From CAZHPA01 sp964533945 (GTDB taxonomy: Bacteria > Bacillota > Clostridia > Lachnospirales > WRBF01), in contig CAZHPA010000006.1 of NCBI GenBank assembly GCA_964533945.1, forward strand, positions 11,053 to 75,052: 64,000 nt of DNA, written 5' to 3'. The notes under the pieces were generated by a model that was given only the letters and a program-made list of their open reading frames with translations, did no database searches and was not told where the DNA came from. The stretch's first letter is position 1. Each line of letters begins with the position of its first letter. The position numbers were made by a program, and so were the translations under genes. This document shows positions 1 to 8,669 of this stretch, piece by piece.

Positions 1-1
1 C

Positions 2-1933
2 AAGGAACTTGTCGTTACTTATGATGATGACTATTCCCTTGTTGGTTTAATTAACGCAAATATACGTTTTAGTAATTCATTTAATATGCAAGCAAAACTT
101 GATCGTGTAATATTGGAAAGCGGCTTTGATGGAGTGAACAAGAATGCCCCAAACTATGTTGACGGTAATATAAATTGGGCTTATCTTTCAACAACCACGG
201 GAGGCGACCCCATAACTACAGCTGCCATGTTTGTTGCCCTTATGTTGGTAGCTTTTACAGGATATTTAATTATTTACAATATATTTCAAATTTCAGTATT
301 GCGTAATATTCGTTACTATGGATTACTGAAAACCATCGGAGCCACAGGGCGACAAATTAAAAACATCATCACCTTGCAAGCAACAGTACTTTCTCTGATT
401 GGCATACCAATTGGGCTTGCGTTGGGATATACTGTAGGTACCAAGCTTGTTCCAATGGTTTTGGCACAAACAGATTTTACAGGAACGACTTCAGAATTAT
501 CGGCAAACCCCATTATTTTTATAGCCTCTGCCGTATTTGCATGGATAACTGTGTGCATTTCCACACGCAAGCCTGGGAAAATTGCTGCAAAGGTTTCGCC
601 TATGGAAGCAATACGATACACCGATTCCGATGTGGGCAACAAAAGAACAATGAAACGCTCTACTAATGGTGGAAAGCTTTACAAAATGGCGCTATTTAAT
701 TTGGGAAGGACTAAAAAACGCACTGCTTTGGTATTCATCTCCTTGTCATTAAGTTTAGTATTACTAAACTGCGTATTTACCTTATCTCAAGGTATGGATA
801 TGGACAAATTTTTATCCAAATTTGTTGACAATGATTTTTTAATTGCTCATGCTAATTATTTTAATAGCCATTATTTTGGTACTGAAAGTGCCGTGGAAGA
901 AAGTATAATTACAAATATGGAAGCGCAGCCGGGGTTTGAGGCTGGTGGAAGACTTTACAAAACTAACAATGAATATTTTACAGTAGAGGACTCTAACAAT
1001 CAGAATAAATATAATCAAGGCCATGACAGCCACCAAATTGCTGATGTTTACGGTCTAGATGACCTACCGCTTGAACGGTTAGAAGTTATAGAAGGAGAGC
1101 TTGATATTGAGAAGTTAAAATCCGGCGGCTATATCTTAGTAGGAGTTAACATCGATGATTTTGGTAAACCAGAAGCAGCCAAATTTAATGTAGGCGATAC
1201 AGTTATTTTACACAATTACCACATGCAAAGCTCTAACATATTAGATAAGGAGTATACGACCCAAGTATATGAGGTGCTTGCTATCGTGAAGATTAACTAC
1301 TTTTCCAATTCAAATCGAACATGGAGTAGTTACACATTTTACATGCCATCAAGTATTTATCTTCCTCTCACGTACGAAAAAACAATTATGAGTTATACGT
1401 TCAATGTCGCAGATGAATTAGAAGAGCATGTGGAGTCATTCTTGAAGTATTACACAGAAAATGAAGAACCGCTGATGCATTACGAATCAAAAGAGACCCA
1501 TGTAAAAGAATTTATGGGTATGCGAAACTTAATTCTTTCTATTGGCAGCATATTGAGCGGTATTATTGGATTAATTGGTATACTGAATCTTATAAACACT
1601 GTGTTCGCCAGCGTAATCACGCGTCGTCAAGAGTTTGCTATGTTACAGAGTATTGGCATGACGAAAAGACAGCTTAGAAATATGCTCTGTTTAGAGGGGC
1701 TTTACTATGCAGTTGGAACAATAATTGTTTCGTTTGTGTTAGGGGTTTTAAGTTCACATTTCATTATCCGAATATTAATGAGTGGATTGTGGTTTGTAAC
1801 CTATCAGTTTATTGTTTTGCCGCTTATAATATGTTGGCCAATTTTTTTCCTAATATCATTGTTTATTCCTATTATAATTTTTAACGGAAGTATGAAAGAA
1901 AGTGTAGTGGAGCGTTTGAGGGAAGTAGAATGA
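2..1933 (+). CDS. FtsX-family ABC transporter permease (5' end outside window)
   Basis: The reading frame is open from base 2, so the gene begins upstream of the window; the ATG at 86 is internal. The visible ~643 residues contain a membrane segment near residues 75-95 followed by the FtsX-type cytoplasmic motif (LLKTIGATGRQIKN), two more membrane segments, a large extracellular domain (about residues 270-490) and a C-terminal block of three membrane segments with a second copy of the motif (MLQSIGMTKRQLRN). This two-FtsX-domain plan is that of BceB/MacB-like permeases that export or sense peptides and lipids. Its ATPase partner would lie to the left. The family is clear; the substrate is unknown. 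Confidence 0.85.
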   Translation, partial: KELVVTYDDDYSLVGLINANIRFSNSFNMQAKLDRVILESGFDGVNKNAPNYVDGNINWAYLSTTTGGDPITTAAMFVALMLVAFTGYLIIYNIFQISVLRNIRYYGLLKTIGATGRQIKNIITLQATVLSLIGIPIGLALGYTVGTKLVPMVLAQTDFTGTTSELSANPIIFIASAVFAWITVCISTRKPGKIAAKVSPMEAIRYTDSDVGNKRTMKRSTNGGKLYKMALFNLGRTKKRTALVFISLSLSLVLLNCVFTLSQGMDMDKFLSKFVDNDFLIAHANYFNSHYFGTESAVEESIITNMEAQPGFEAGGRLYKTNNEYFTVEDSNNQNKYNQGHDSHQIADVYGLDDLPLERLEVIEGELDIEKLKSGGYILVGVNIDDFGKPEAAKFNVGDTVILHNYHMQSSNILDKEYTTQVYEVLAIVKINYFSNSNRTWSSYTFYMPSSIYLPLTYEKTIMSYTFNVADELEEHVESFLKYYTENEEPLMHYESKETHVKEFMGMRNLILSIGSILSGIIGLIGILNLINTVFASVITRRQEFAMLQSIGMTKRQLRNMLCLEGLYYAVGTIIVSFVLGVLSSHFIIRILMSGLWFVTYQFIVLPLIICWPIFFLISLFIPIIIFNGSMKESVVERLREVE

Positions 1934-1936
1934 TGA

Positions 1937-2134
1937 TTCGGCTCAATAGAAAAAGCAAATTGGATATTATGCCCTATCTGCAAGAGTAAACCGCATACTA
2001 AAATTCGAGATGATATGTAACTTATAAACTTCCCTCTGCTTTGCCCAAGTAACAAGCAGGAAAACCTTATTAGTGTTCAATAGCTAAATATTTTAATTAT
2101 CAAAGAGCGGGGCGCTAAGACACAGAACCTATAA
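1937..2134 (+). pseudogene. Cysteine-rich KTR domain protein, broken by stop codons
   Basis: One frame reads WILCPICKSKPHTKIRDDM, a stop, LINFPLLCPSNKQENLISVQ, a stop, then LNILIIKERGAKTQ. This follows the small 'cysteine-rich KTR domain' protein of Clostridia (pattern: CPIC, K-T-R, NFPLYCPKCKQE, LISV, AKTQ), a zinc-ribbon-like family of unknown function. Two in-frame stops, loss of one Cys of the second CxxC (now CPSN) and absence of a start codon mark it as a relic. It begins 3 bp after the permease stop. The family match is from memory of the motif pattern. Confidence 0.7.
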
Positions 2135-2170
2135 CCAGTGAACAAATTCACGGTTGTTGGTTCTTTCCTT
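2125..2170 (+). terminator. Nested hairpin with T-rich tail
   Basis: Three stem blocks nest perfectly: GAACC/GGTTC, AACC/GGTT and GTGAA/TTCAC, with a CAAA loop, followed by TTTCCTTCTT. It overlaps the end of the KTR relic and would end transcripts of the permease/KTR unit. The tail is less pure than an ideal U-tract. Confidence 0.55.
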
Positions 2171-2365
2171 CTTAAGAGTGGTTGCTTTAATGAGTATACA
2201 AACGTGTATACATGTCATTCTGTCAGAATAACTGTACCATATAAGCGGTAAAAATTTTTATCTCCTGAGCAAACGGCACAGTATTATGCCAATTTAATTT
2301 TGTCAATTACTCCAAGATGATAATTTCATAATTAAAGTATTTCATACAAAAAACTTTCACATCTT

Positions 2366-2665
2366 ATGATGGAGTTTATACATATGTACGAACCACACTC
2401 TGTACGTGAAGATACTGTAGTTTTTCCAACTTTTCATCGGTTAATATCAACTACAGAATTTATTGCATTAGGCAAGAAATTTGAAAGTATTGAAGAACAG
2501 AAATTCGGAGAAAACGGATTTGAAAAAATTGTAGAACAAATATCACAGATTGAAAAAGCCCTGAATATATTTGATTTGAAAAAGTTTACAATTGATTGCA
2601 AATATCAAGCGAAAGCAATACAGGGGCAAAATAATTCTTTGCATGACTTATTAAAAAATGGATGA
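2366..2665 (+). pseudogene. C-terminal half of a hemerythrin (HHE) domain protein
   Basis: The 99 residues begin MMEFIHMYEPHSVREDTVVF, matching the second half of bacterial hemerythrin-like HHE proteins (a conserved FIRMY-PHEAREDTVLFP block, then an FGEDGFEK helix and IEK-LGIYDL near the C-terminus). The first helices, which carry the N-terminal iron-binding His residues, are missing; an in-frame stop (2333-2335) lies 31 bases before the ATG and no good ribosome-binding site precedes it. A complete family member would be roughly twice this length. It is therefore a truncated remnant. It ends at TGA 2663-2665, in the same frame as the phosphatase relic that follows. Confidence 0.75.
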
Positions 2666-3771
2666 TACATTTTATATTCAAGACATGGTGAAGCAAACAT
2701 AGGAGAAGATTTGCCAAACTTAGACTTAAACAACTGCAATACACAAAGAAATCTTTCGCAAAAAGGAAAAAAGGAAGCTACTGAATACGGAAAAAGGCTT
2801 CGTTCGTTACAAATTCCAATAAATTACCCAGTAATTGTAAGCCCATTATGTAGAACTATTGAAACAGCGGCGTTGGCTTTTGGAAAGCAAAATGTTACAG
2901 TCGATTCATTTTGGTATGATGTTTATCGTTTGAGCGAAAACTTATCTTTAAATGAGCAAAATAAAATATTGAATAATATGCAGTCCAAATTAGAAAAACA
3001 GCCACCCAAAGGAATGAATACTGTAATTATTGCTCACGCTTTACCAAAAGGAATTAGCTTTGGTGTGATTGATGATATGGGAAATAAAACTGTTATAATA
3101 AATTTAAACAAAACTATACAAATATGTATAGAAATATAGATTTGCAATTTCATTGATAAGACTAAGCATAAGACTTATAATGTTCTCATGAACCTTGATA
3201 AGTAGATATATGGGTTATGCCAACAAAACTAAAAGCGAAAACCAAGCTAAATCCCTTGGCACGTAAAATATCTAAGGAAATAAGAGGGATTAACTGTTAA
3301 TACAAATATAGTAAATTTAAGAAAAAGTAGCCTAAATTTCTATAAAATAAGGAGAGTAATCTGTTACTGAAAATATTTACAATACTTTGTATTGACTTTT
3401 GTTTTGCTAATTATTATAATAATTATTAGGCAAAAACCAAGCCTTAAAAAATGTTTTATCAACAGTTTGTTCTGTTGTATAGCTAGAATATCACAATAAA
3501 AGATACTAGCTATGTGTACGCAACGATACTGCGGAATTTAAGCCTGTGGAGCGTTATAACAAATGAGAGTAGCTTTGGCAAAACCAGACGCATTGAAGCA
3601 GGAAGGTACAGAACGAAAAACCGAAAGGTATAAGTCGTATCACAGTATAAATGTCTACATTTTGTTAGAAATGTATGTGTTTTTCGTATCGGAACGGTTA
3701 TTATAAAGCCGCTTGGCGAAGGAAATGGCTACGAAATAGTCGATAAATTACAACTAAATAATATAACATAA
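2658..3771 (+). pseudogene. Histidine phosphatase family gene, frameshifted and split by an insertion
   Basis: ATG 2658 gives MDDTFYI, then one base appears to be missing, after which the frame reads LYSRHGEANIGEDL (the RHG catalytic signature of the phosphoglycerate-mutase-like family) and continues to IDDMG at about 3082. The missing C-terminus reappears at 3691-3771 as GTVIIKPLGEGNGYEIVDKL with a proper stop. Joined, DMG+TVIIKPLG gives a natural family C-terminus. The 608 bp between the parts (3083-3690) is foreign. The C-terminal catalytic His (IIAHALPKG) is still present. The enzyme was probably a small-molecule or protein phosphatase; it is very likely inactive now. Confidence 0.75.
3083..3690 (+). 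mobile_element. Insertion inside the phosphatase gene, probable IS605/TnpB relic
   Basis: This block interrupts an otherwise joinable gene. It contains no long ORF. It has consecutive hairpins (CAACAG/CTGTTG at about 3462-3479; ATAGCTAG/CTAGCTAT at about 3478-3513), then a degenerate coding tail: CVRNDTAEFKPVERYNK, a +1 shift, MRVALAKPDALKQEGTERK (about 3515-3640). A structured region running into a TnpB-like C-terminal tail is typical of the right half of IS200/IS605 (IS1341-type) elements, where the 3' end of tnpB overlaps its guide RNA. The family assignment is tentative because the diagnostic RuvC and zinc-finger parts are gone. An AT-rich near-palindrome sits at 3411-3446. Confidence 0.5.
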
Positions 3772-3794
3772 TTATATAATTAAATGCTTTATAT

Positions 3795-3828
3795 AAGACA
3801 AGGCGCTTTAAACCTTGTCTTTTTTGTT
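3795..3828 (+). terminator. Rho-independent terminator after the phosphatase relic
   Basis: A perfect 9-bp stem (AAGACAAGG / CCTTGTCTT) is followed by TTTTTGTTT. It still marks the original 3' end of the split phosphatase gene, 24 bp after its stop. Confidence 0.8.
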
Positions 3829-3884
3829 TAGTTCTTCTAAAAAACTGCTACACCAAATTTGCTGTTAAGCATTAGAAGCGGCGG

Positions 3885-4469
3885 CTATTTTAATTGCTGT
3901 GTGTTTTCTTTAATTTTAGGGTTACCATTTAGTAAAAACTTTTCATCTGTCATGCCATTCGAACATACACCACACCAGCCATCAGTTCTAACTTCTTTTG
4001 CTTCTTCAAGAGTTCCATAATAAACTTCATAAACAAATGTCCTGCAATCTGGAACTAGATGTATTTTGTTTCCCGTTGTTCCCCAAAACACTGTAAATTT
4101 GTCTTTAATTTCATCTTTTGATACTTGATTGTTTAAATCTGCTGATTTTAATATTAATATGTTATTGTTTACAGTTTGGGAAGTGTTAATATTTACTTCT
4201 ACTTTAGGAGAATTTATGTAAGCTGTTTCGGTTAAATGGTCATAGTCAACTTCTTTTCCAAAAGCTTCGGCCGCAGCTCTTAAAGGAATATATGTTGTGC
4301 CTTCGTATAGTAACGTTTCTTTATCCATTTGCTGCCCGTCTACAACAAGTTTTATTTTTCCGAATATTGCGTCAATAGTTTTCATAGTTTCAGCGTATGT
4401 TATTGTTGATGTTGTTAAAATTGCAGTAACAGTGCAGCCTAATATGAAGCTTAGAAAGTGTTTTTTCAT
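3885..4469 (-). CDS. Exported stalk-domain protein with C-terminal Cys/His motif
   Basis: 194 residues. An N-terminal signal peptide (KK, hydrophobic core, TYA cleavage site near residue 26) is followed by a copper-amine-oxidase-N-like 'stalk' domain (about residues 36-95; IKLVVDGQ, TYIPLRAAAEAFGKEV). The C-terminal ~60 residues contain IHLVPDCRTF and WCGVCSNG, i.e. H-x4-C ... C-x2-C, which resembles small Ada-like metal-binding domains of clostridial surface proteins. It is therefore secreted or wall-associated and may bind metal. ATG 4469 has AAAGGG at a suitable distance. No function is known. Confidence 0.75.
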   Translation of the reverse strand: MKKHFLSFILGCTVTAILTTSTITYAETMKTIDAIFGKIKLVVDGQQMDKETLLYEGTTYIPLRAAAEAFGKEVDYDHLTETAYINSPKVEVNINTSQTVNNNILILKSADLNNQVSKDEIKDKFTVFWGTTGNKIHLVPDCRTFVYEVYYGTLEEAKEVRTDGWCGVCSNGMTDEKFLLNGNPKIKENTQQLK

Positions 4470-4545
4470 ACTATATAACCCTTTCGTATATTAATTATAT
4501 ATTTTACTTATATAACTTTATAAGATTTAACTTTATATTTCTTTC

Positions 4546-4574
4546 ATTATAAGTTAGTTTAATTAATATTGCAA
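4546..4574 (-). promoter_or_regulatory. Sigma-A promoter of the stalk-domain gene
   Basis: Reading leftward: TTGCAA, 17 bases, TATAAT, 77 bp before the ATG at 4469. The rest of the gene-free stretch 4470-4892 is AT-rich and, apart from this promoter and the rightward one at 4832, shows nothing I can assign. Confidence 0.65.
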
Positions 4575-4831
4575 TATTTTTTAAAGAATTGATTTTAACA
4601 TATGCTAATTAATACATAAATTTTATTTAAATACCAACAATTTTGGTACTTCAACTTGAACAAGTTTTTACAACAAAGCATTATAAAAATGTTTATCTAC
4701 ATTCGATTTTATATTAATGCATATAACAAAAAATATAAATATATAATGACTTAAAGTACATAACGATAAAATAATTAATATGTGCAAAATGTAGTAATTT
4801 CAAGAAGTTGAATATTATGGAAATAATTGTA

Positions 4832-4860
4832 TTGACTATAGTTAAAGCAGAATGTATTAT
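4832..4860 (+). promoter_or_regulatory. Sigma-A promoter of the CorC-like/ispD/rpe unit
   Basis: TTGACT, 17 bases, TATTAT, ending 32 bp before the TTG start at 4893. It is the only good promoter before a tightly packed run of three genes. Confidence 0.65.
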
Positions 4861-4892
4861 TATAAAATAACACCTTGGAGGTTTGATACAAA

Positions 4893-6149
4893 TTGTTAGT
4901 AAATATAGCAGCGCTTATAGCTCTTGCGATACTAAATATAGTTTTTTCAGCGGCAGAAACTTCCCTTTTTTCAGCAAATATAAGCAAAGTTAAGGAAAAA
5001 GCCAAAGAAGGAAACAAAAAAGCTATTATTTTTAAAGAAGCGTTAAAAAATAAATCAAAATTTTTAACAGTTACCAGCGCAGGAATGTTTTTAACAAGCT
5101 TGCTTTTTACTTTATGTACTATTTTTAGCTCTATTGAAATTGCAGCTAAAATTGCAGCAAGCATTTTACACGTTGTTTTAATATTCGTTGTTGCTTCATA
5201 CATATTTTTTATTTTGGGGCAAATTACTGCTAAACGTGTTGCTTTAAAAAATTGCGAAAATGTTGGCTATGCTTTAATTGGCTTTGTTGTTGCATGTTCT
5301 AAAATATTATTTCCAATTACTGCTATTTCTTCTTTTATTTCAAATTTAATTATTAAAGCAGTTGGCGTTAACATGGAAGACAAAAAAATGAAAGAAGAAG
5401 AATTTTATTTGCCAAATTCTCTAATTACAGAGATTACAGAAAGCAGAATTGAAATGATTAACAATGTTTTTGAATTTGATGATAAAATAGTAGGCGATAT
5501 TGCAATCCATAGAAAAGATATAGTTGCGCTTGATGTTTCATCAACAATGGAAGAAATAACAACAATTATTAAAGAGCAAAAATATTCAAGAATACCCATA
5601 TATGAAGAAAATATAGACAACATAATCGGCATACTTCATATTAAAGACTTTTTGCAATATATTTTAAACAATAATGGCAAACTTGAAGCTGTTAATTTAC
5701 GTAAAATGTTGTATAAGCCGTATTTTTTCCCAATTTCAAAAAAGACCGACGAACTGTTTAATGAGATGAAATTAAATAAAACTCATATAGCTATAATAAT
5801 AGATGAATACGGCGGAACAGCGGGTTTGGTTACTATGGAAGACTTAATAGAAGAAATTATGGGCAACATACTTGATGAATATGACGATGAGGAATTGCCC
5901 GATATAAATAAAATAGACGAAAACACATATGAAATTAATGGTACGGCAAGCCTTGAAGCTGTTTCGGATGTTCTTGATATAAGCTTGCCAACAGACCAAT
6001 TTGATACGTTGGGTGGGTTTTTAATAGGGCAAATAGGGCATATTCCAAAAGATGGAGAAAAACCAGAAATTGAATTTGGAGGTATGTTATTTAAAGTTAA
6101 CAAATCAGAAGGAAAAAGAATTGGAACGGTTTTAGTTTGCAAAATATAG
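4893..6149 (+). CDS. CNNM/CorC-type hemolysin-family membrane protein
   Basis: 418 residues. Order: a CNNM (DUF21) membrane domain (about 1-185, four hydrophobic segments), a CBS pair (about 200-325; SRIPIYEENIDNIIGILHIK and AIIIDEYGGTAGLVTMEDLI), and a C-terminal CorC_HlyC domain (about 340-418; YEINGTASLEAV, DTLGGFLIGQIGHIP). The family is linked to Mg2+/Co2+ handling; the 'hemolysin' label is historical. The start is TTG, 11 nt after GGAGG; no in-frame ATG is available nearby. First gene of an apparent operon with ispD and rpe. Confidence 0.88.
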   Translation: MLVNIAALIALAILNIVFSAAETSLFSANISKVKEKAKEGNKKAIIFKEALKNKSKFLTVTSAGMFLTSLLFTLCTIFSSIEIAAKIAASILHVVLIFVVASYIFFILGQITAKRVALKNCENVGYALIGFVVACSKILFPITAISSFISNLIIKAVGVNMEDKKMKEEEFYLPNSLITEITESRIEMINNVFEFDDKIVGDIAIHRKDIVALDVSSTMEEITTIIKEQKYSRIPIYEENIDNIIGILHIKDFLQYILNNNGKLEAVNLRKMLYKPYFFPISKKTDELFNEMKLNKTHIAIIIDEYGGTAGLVTMEDLIEEIMGNILDEYDDEELPDINKIDENTYEINGTASLEAVSDVLDISLPTDQFDTLGGFLIGQIGHIPKDGEKPEIEFGGMLFKVNKSEGKRIGTVLVCKI

Positions 6150-6176
6150 TTTGTAAGATACAAAAGGAGAATGAAA

Positions 6177-6857
6177 ATGGTAACAGCAATAATACTTGCT
6201 GCTGGCAAAGGAATGCGAATAAATTCTGTAGTTCCAAAACAATTTATTGAAATATATGAAACACCAATACTTGCGTATACGCTTAAAACTTTCCAACAAT
6301 GTGATATAATAGACGAAATTATTATAGTAACTTCAAGAGAGTTTGCAGATTATTGCGGCTACGAAATAGTTGACAAATATAACATAACAAAAGTTCAAGG
6401 TAAAATAATAGTAGGTGGCAGTGAGCGCCAAGCTTCTGTATATAAAGGGCTTGAACAAACTGAAACCGAAGCTGTTGTAATACATGATGGCGTTCGCCCA
6501 TTTGTAACCCAAAAAAATATTTACGATGTTGTTAATTGCCTTGATTTTAATGGCTTTGGCGGGGCAGATGCCTCAACACTTGCTGTAAAACCTAAAGATA
6601 CAATAAGAACAAATAGCCAAACACTTGATAGAAGCAACTTATGGGTAGTTCAAACGCCACAAGCTTTTAAAACAAGCATTCTTAAAGAAGCGCACGAAAA
6701 AGCTATTAAAGATAAGTTTTTAGCAACAGACGATATTCAACTAGTAGAACGCATTGGAGCTAAAATTGAAATTATTGAAGGAAGCTACAAGAATATTAAA
6801 ATTACAACAGAAGATGATTTGGCGTTTGCACAACTCCAATTATTAAAATCACATTAA
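6177..6857 (+). CDS. ispD: 2-C-methyl-D-erythritol 4-phosphate cytidylyltransferase
   Basis: Transfers CMP from CTP to methylerythritol phosphate, the third step of the non-mevalonate isoprenoid pathway. The nucleotide-binding loop is seen at the N-terminus (AIILAAGKGMRI...PKQF), the conserved HDGVRPF block near residue 108, and DDIQLVER toward the end. 226 residues, normal for the family. AGGAG (6165-6169) is correctly spaced for ATG 6177 (7 nt) but only 1 nt from ATG 6171, so the second ATG is preferred. It follows the CorC-like gene by 27 bp. Confidence 0.95.
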   Translation: MVTAIILAAGKGMRINSVVPKQFIEIYETPILAYTLKTFQQCDIIDEIIIVTSREFADYCGYEIVDKYNITKVQGKIIVGGSERQASVYKGLEQTETEAVVIHDGVRPFVTQKNIYDVVNCLDFNGFGGADASTLAVKPKDTIRTNSQTLDRSNLWVVQTPQAFKTSILKEAHEKAIKDKFLATDDIQLVERIGAKIEIIEGSYKNIKITTEDDLAFAQLQLLKSH

Positions 6858-6888
6858 AAACAATATTAAAAATAAAGGAAGAATAAAT

Positions 6889-7545
6889 ATGACTAAGATT
6901 TCACCCTCCATATTAACAGCAAACTTTGCATATATCGGAGATGCTATTATGCAGCTTAATAATTCAGAGGCAGATTATATTCATTGTGATATTATGGATG
7001 GTATTTTTGTTCCGAACATTTCGTTTGGTTTGCCCGTTATTAAAGATATTAGACCGTTAACAAATAAAGTTCTTGACGTTCATTTAATGATACAAGAACC
7101 ACTTAATTATATTGATGAATTTTCAAGCTGCGGAGCAGATATTATAACAATACACGCCGAATGCCAATCTGCAACGCATCTTCAACGTGCGCTATCTAAA
7201 ATTAAAGCAAACGGCAAAAAAGCTGGTGTTGCATTAAACCCTGCAACAAACCCATATGTTTTGGATTATGTTTTTGGCGACATTGATTTAATTTTAATAA
7301 TGTCTGTTAATCCCGGATTTGGAGGGCAAAAATTTATACCACAAGTGCTTTATAAAATAGAGGAAGTTGCAAATAAAGTCTCAAAACTTTCACTTCCTAT
7401 AGAAATAGAAGTTGATGGCGGAGTTAATTTTGAAAATGCACGCTTAATAAAAGATGCCGGAGCTAATGTTTTAGTTGCCGGAAGTGCTGTTTTTAATGGA
7501 AATAATATTATAGACAACGTTAGTAAACTAAAAAGCTCTTTATGA
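6889..7545 (+). CDS. rpe: Ribulose-phosphate 3-epimerase
   Basis: Interconverts ribulose 5-phosphate and xylulose 5-phosphate in the pentose phosphate pathway. The (beta/alpha)8 barrel landmarks are all present: ISPSILTANFAYIG at the N-terminus, HCDIMDGIFVPN and HLMIQEP (metal-binding His/Asp), MSVNPGFGGQKF (phosphate loop) and EVDGGVN (catalytic Asp). 218 residues, standard length. AAGGAAG precedes the ATG. It lies 31 bp after ispD and is probably co-transcribed. Confidence 0.96.
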   Translation: MTKISPSILTANFAYIGDAIMQLNNSEADYIHCDIMDGIFVPNISFGLPVIKDIRPLTNKVLDVHLMIQEPLNYIDEFSSCGADIITIHAECQSATHLQRALSKIKANGKKAGVALNPATNPYVLDYVFGDIDLILIMSVNPGFGGQKFIPQVLYKIEEVANKVSKLSLPIEIEVDGGVNFENARLIKDAGANVLVAGSAVFNGNNIIDNVSKLKSSL

Positions 7546-7556
7546 CAAAAAATAAC

Positions 7557-7585
7557 TTTACTTTTTTTGGAATAGTATGTATAAT
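7557..7585 (+). promoter_or_regulatory. Sigma-A promoter for rsmD-coaD
   Basis: TTTACT, 17 bases, TATAAT, beginning 12 bp after the rpe stop and ending 39 bp before rsmD. Confidence 0.6.
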
Positions 7586-7624
7586 AAATTGGGAAATATA
7601 CACATAAAGTAAAGGTGCTTAAAA

Positions 7625-8176
7625 ATGAGAGTAATTGCCGGATATGCAAAGGGAATGAAATTAATTTCTAAAAGCGGAAATAAAACCCGACCAACTACCG
7701 ATAGATTAAAAGAAACACTTTTTAATATAATTGCCAACGAAATATTTGAACGTTCTTTTTTAGATATTTTTAGCGGCAGCGGCGCAATTGGCATTGAAGC
7801 ACTTAGCCGTGGAGCAAGTGAAGCAACCTTTATAGAAAATTGCAAAGAATGCGTTTCAATTATAAATAAAAATTTAACCGCGACTAATTTAGCAGAAAAA
7901 TCTAATGTCTTTTGCGGAGATTTTGCATTAATGTTAAAGCTGCTTTATAAAAAGGGAAAAAAATTTGATGTTATATTTTTAGACCCACCATATTACAAAG
8001 GGCTTGCATATGAAACGCTTTGTCTTATTGATAAATTCCAGCTTTTAAGTGAAGATGGCATAATTATTACCGAACAAGGAAGCTTGGAAAAGTTACCAAA
8101 AATAAACGGTTTATTAATATATAGAGAAAAAGTATTAAAAACAACTACTTTTGTATTTTTAAAGAAAGAATCTTGA
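7625..8176 (+). CDS. rsmD: 16S rRNA (guanine(966)-N(2))-methyltransferase
   Basis: SAM-dependent methyltransferase acting on the small ribosomal subunit. N-terminal MRVIAGYAKGMKL and KTRPTTDRLKETLFN are family-typical; DIFSGSGAIGIEALSRGA (about residues 43-60) is the SAM motif I and LDPPYYKG the catalytic DPPY motif. 183 residues. AAGGTG lies before ATG 7625. It is followed after 9 bp by coaD, the same pair as ylbH-ylbI in Bacillus. Confidence 0.95.
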   Translation: MRVIAGYAKGMKLISKSGNKTRPTTDRLKETLFNIIANEIFERSFLDIFSGSGAIGIEALSRGASEATFIENCKECVSIINKNLTATNLAEKSNVFCGDFALMLKLLYKKGKKFDVIFLDPPYYKGLAYETLCLIDKFQLLSEDGIIITEQGSLEKLPKINGLLIYREKVLKTTTFVFLKKES

Positions 8177-8185
8177 GGTGTTGCA

Positions 8186-8665
8186 ATGATTGCGCTTTAT
8201 CCGGGAAGTTTCGACCCTGTTACAAACGGGCATATGGATATTATTAAAAGAGTTGCTAAAATAGCACAAAAATTAATTATTGCAGTATTAATAAATTCTT
8301 CCAAACAACCTTTTTTCAGTATAGAAAAAAGACTCGAACACCTTAAAATCTTAACAAAAGATTTTAAAAATGTTGAGGTTAACTCATTTAATGGGTTAAC
8401 TGCCGAATTTGCAAAAGAAAAGGGCGTTAATGTAATTGTTAAAGGACTTAGAAATGTTTCAGACTTTGAGCTTGAAGCTGTAACTGCATCTGTAAACCGG
8501 CATTTATCAAGCAATAAATTGGAAACGTTTTTTATTCCGGCAAGCTCTGAAAATATGTTTTTAAGTTCAAGCGTTGTTAAAGAAATTGTGCGTTATGGAA
8601 ACAGCGTTAAAGGGCTTGTGCCTGACATAATTGAAGCGGAGCTTTCTGCCGCTAAATGGAGGTGA
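8186..8665 (+). CDS. coaD: Phosphopantetheine adenylyltransferase
   Basis: Joins 4'-phosphopantetheine to AMP in coenzyme A synthesis. The nucleotidyltransferase signature YPGSFDPVTNGHMDII (with the T/H-x-x-H element) is at the N-terminus, VKGLRNVSDFE in the middle, and FLSSSVVKEIVRYGNSV near the end. 159 residues, usual length. GAGGTG precedes the ATG. The gene ends 4 bp before the GTG of the next gene and shares its Shine-Dalgarno region. Confidence 0.96.
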   Translation: MIALYPGSFDPVTNGHMDIIKRVAKIAQKLIIAVLINSSKQPFFSIEKRLEHLKILTKDFKNVEVNSFNGLTAEFAKEKGVNVIVKGLRNVSDFELEAVTASVNRHLSSNKLETFFIPASSENMFLSSSVVKEIVRYGNSVKGLVPDIIEAELSAAKWR

Positions 8666-8669
8666 TTTT

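Noticed and set aside
4470..4892. tRNA or small-RNA gene in the 420-bp gap
   Set aside because: No T-arm consensus or tRNA-like cloverleaf seen; only two opposed promoters and small AT-rich palindromes.
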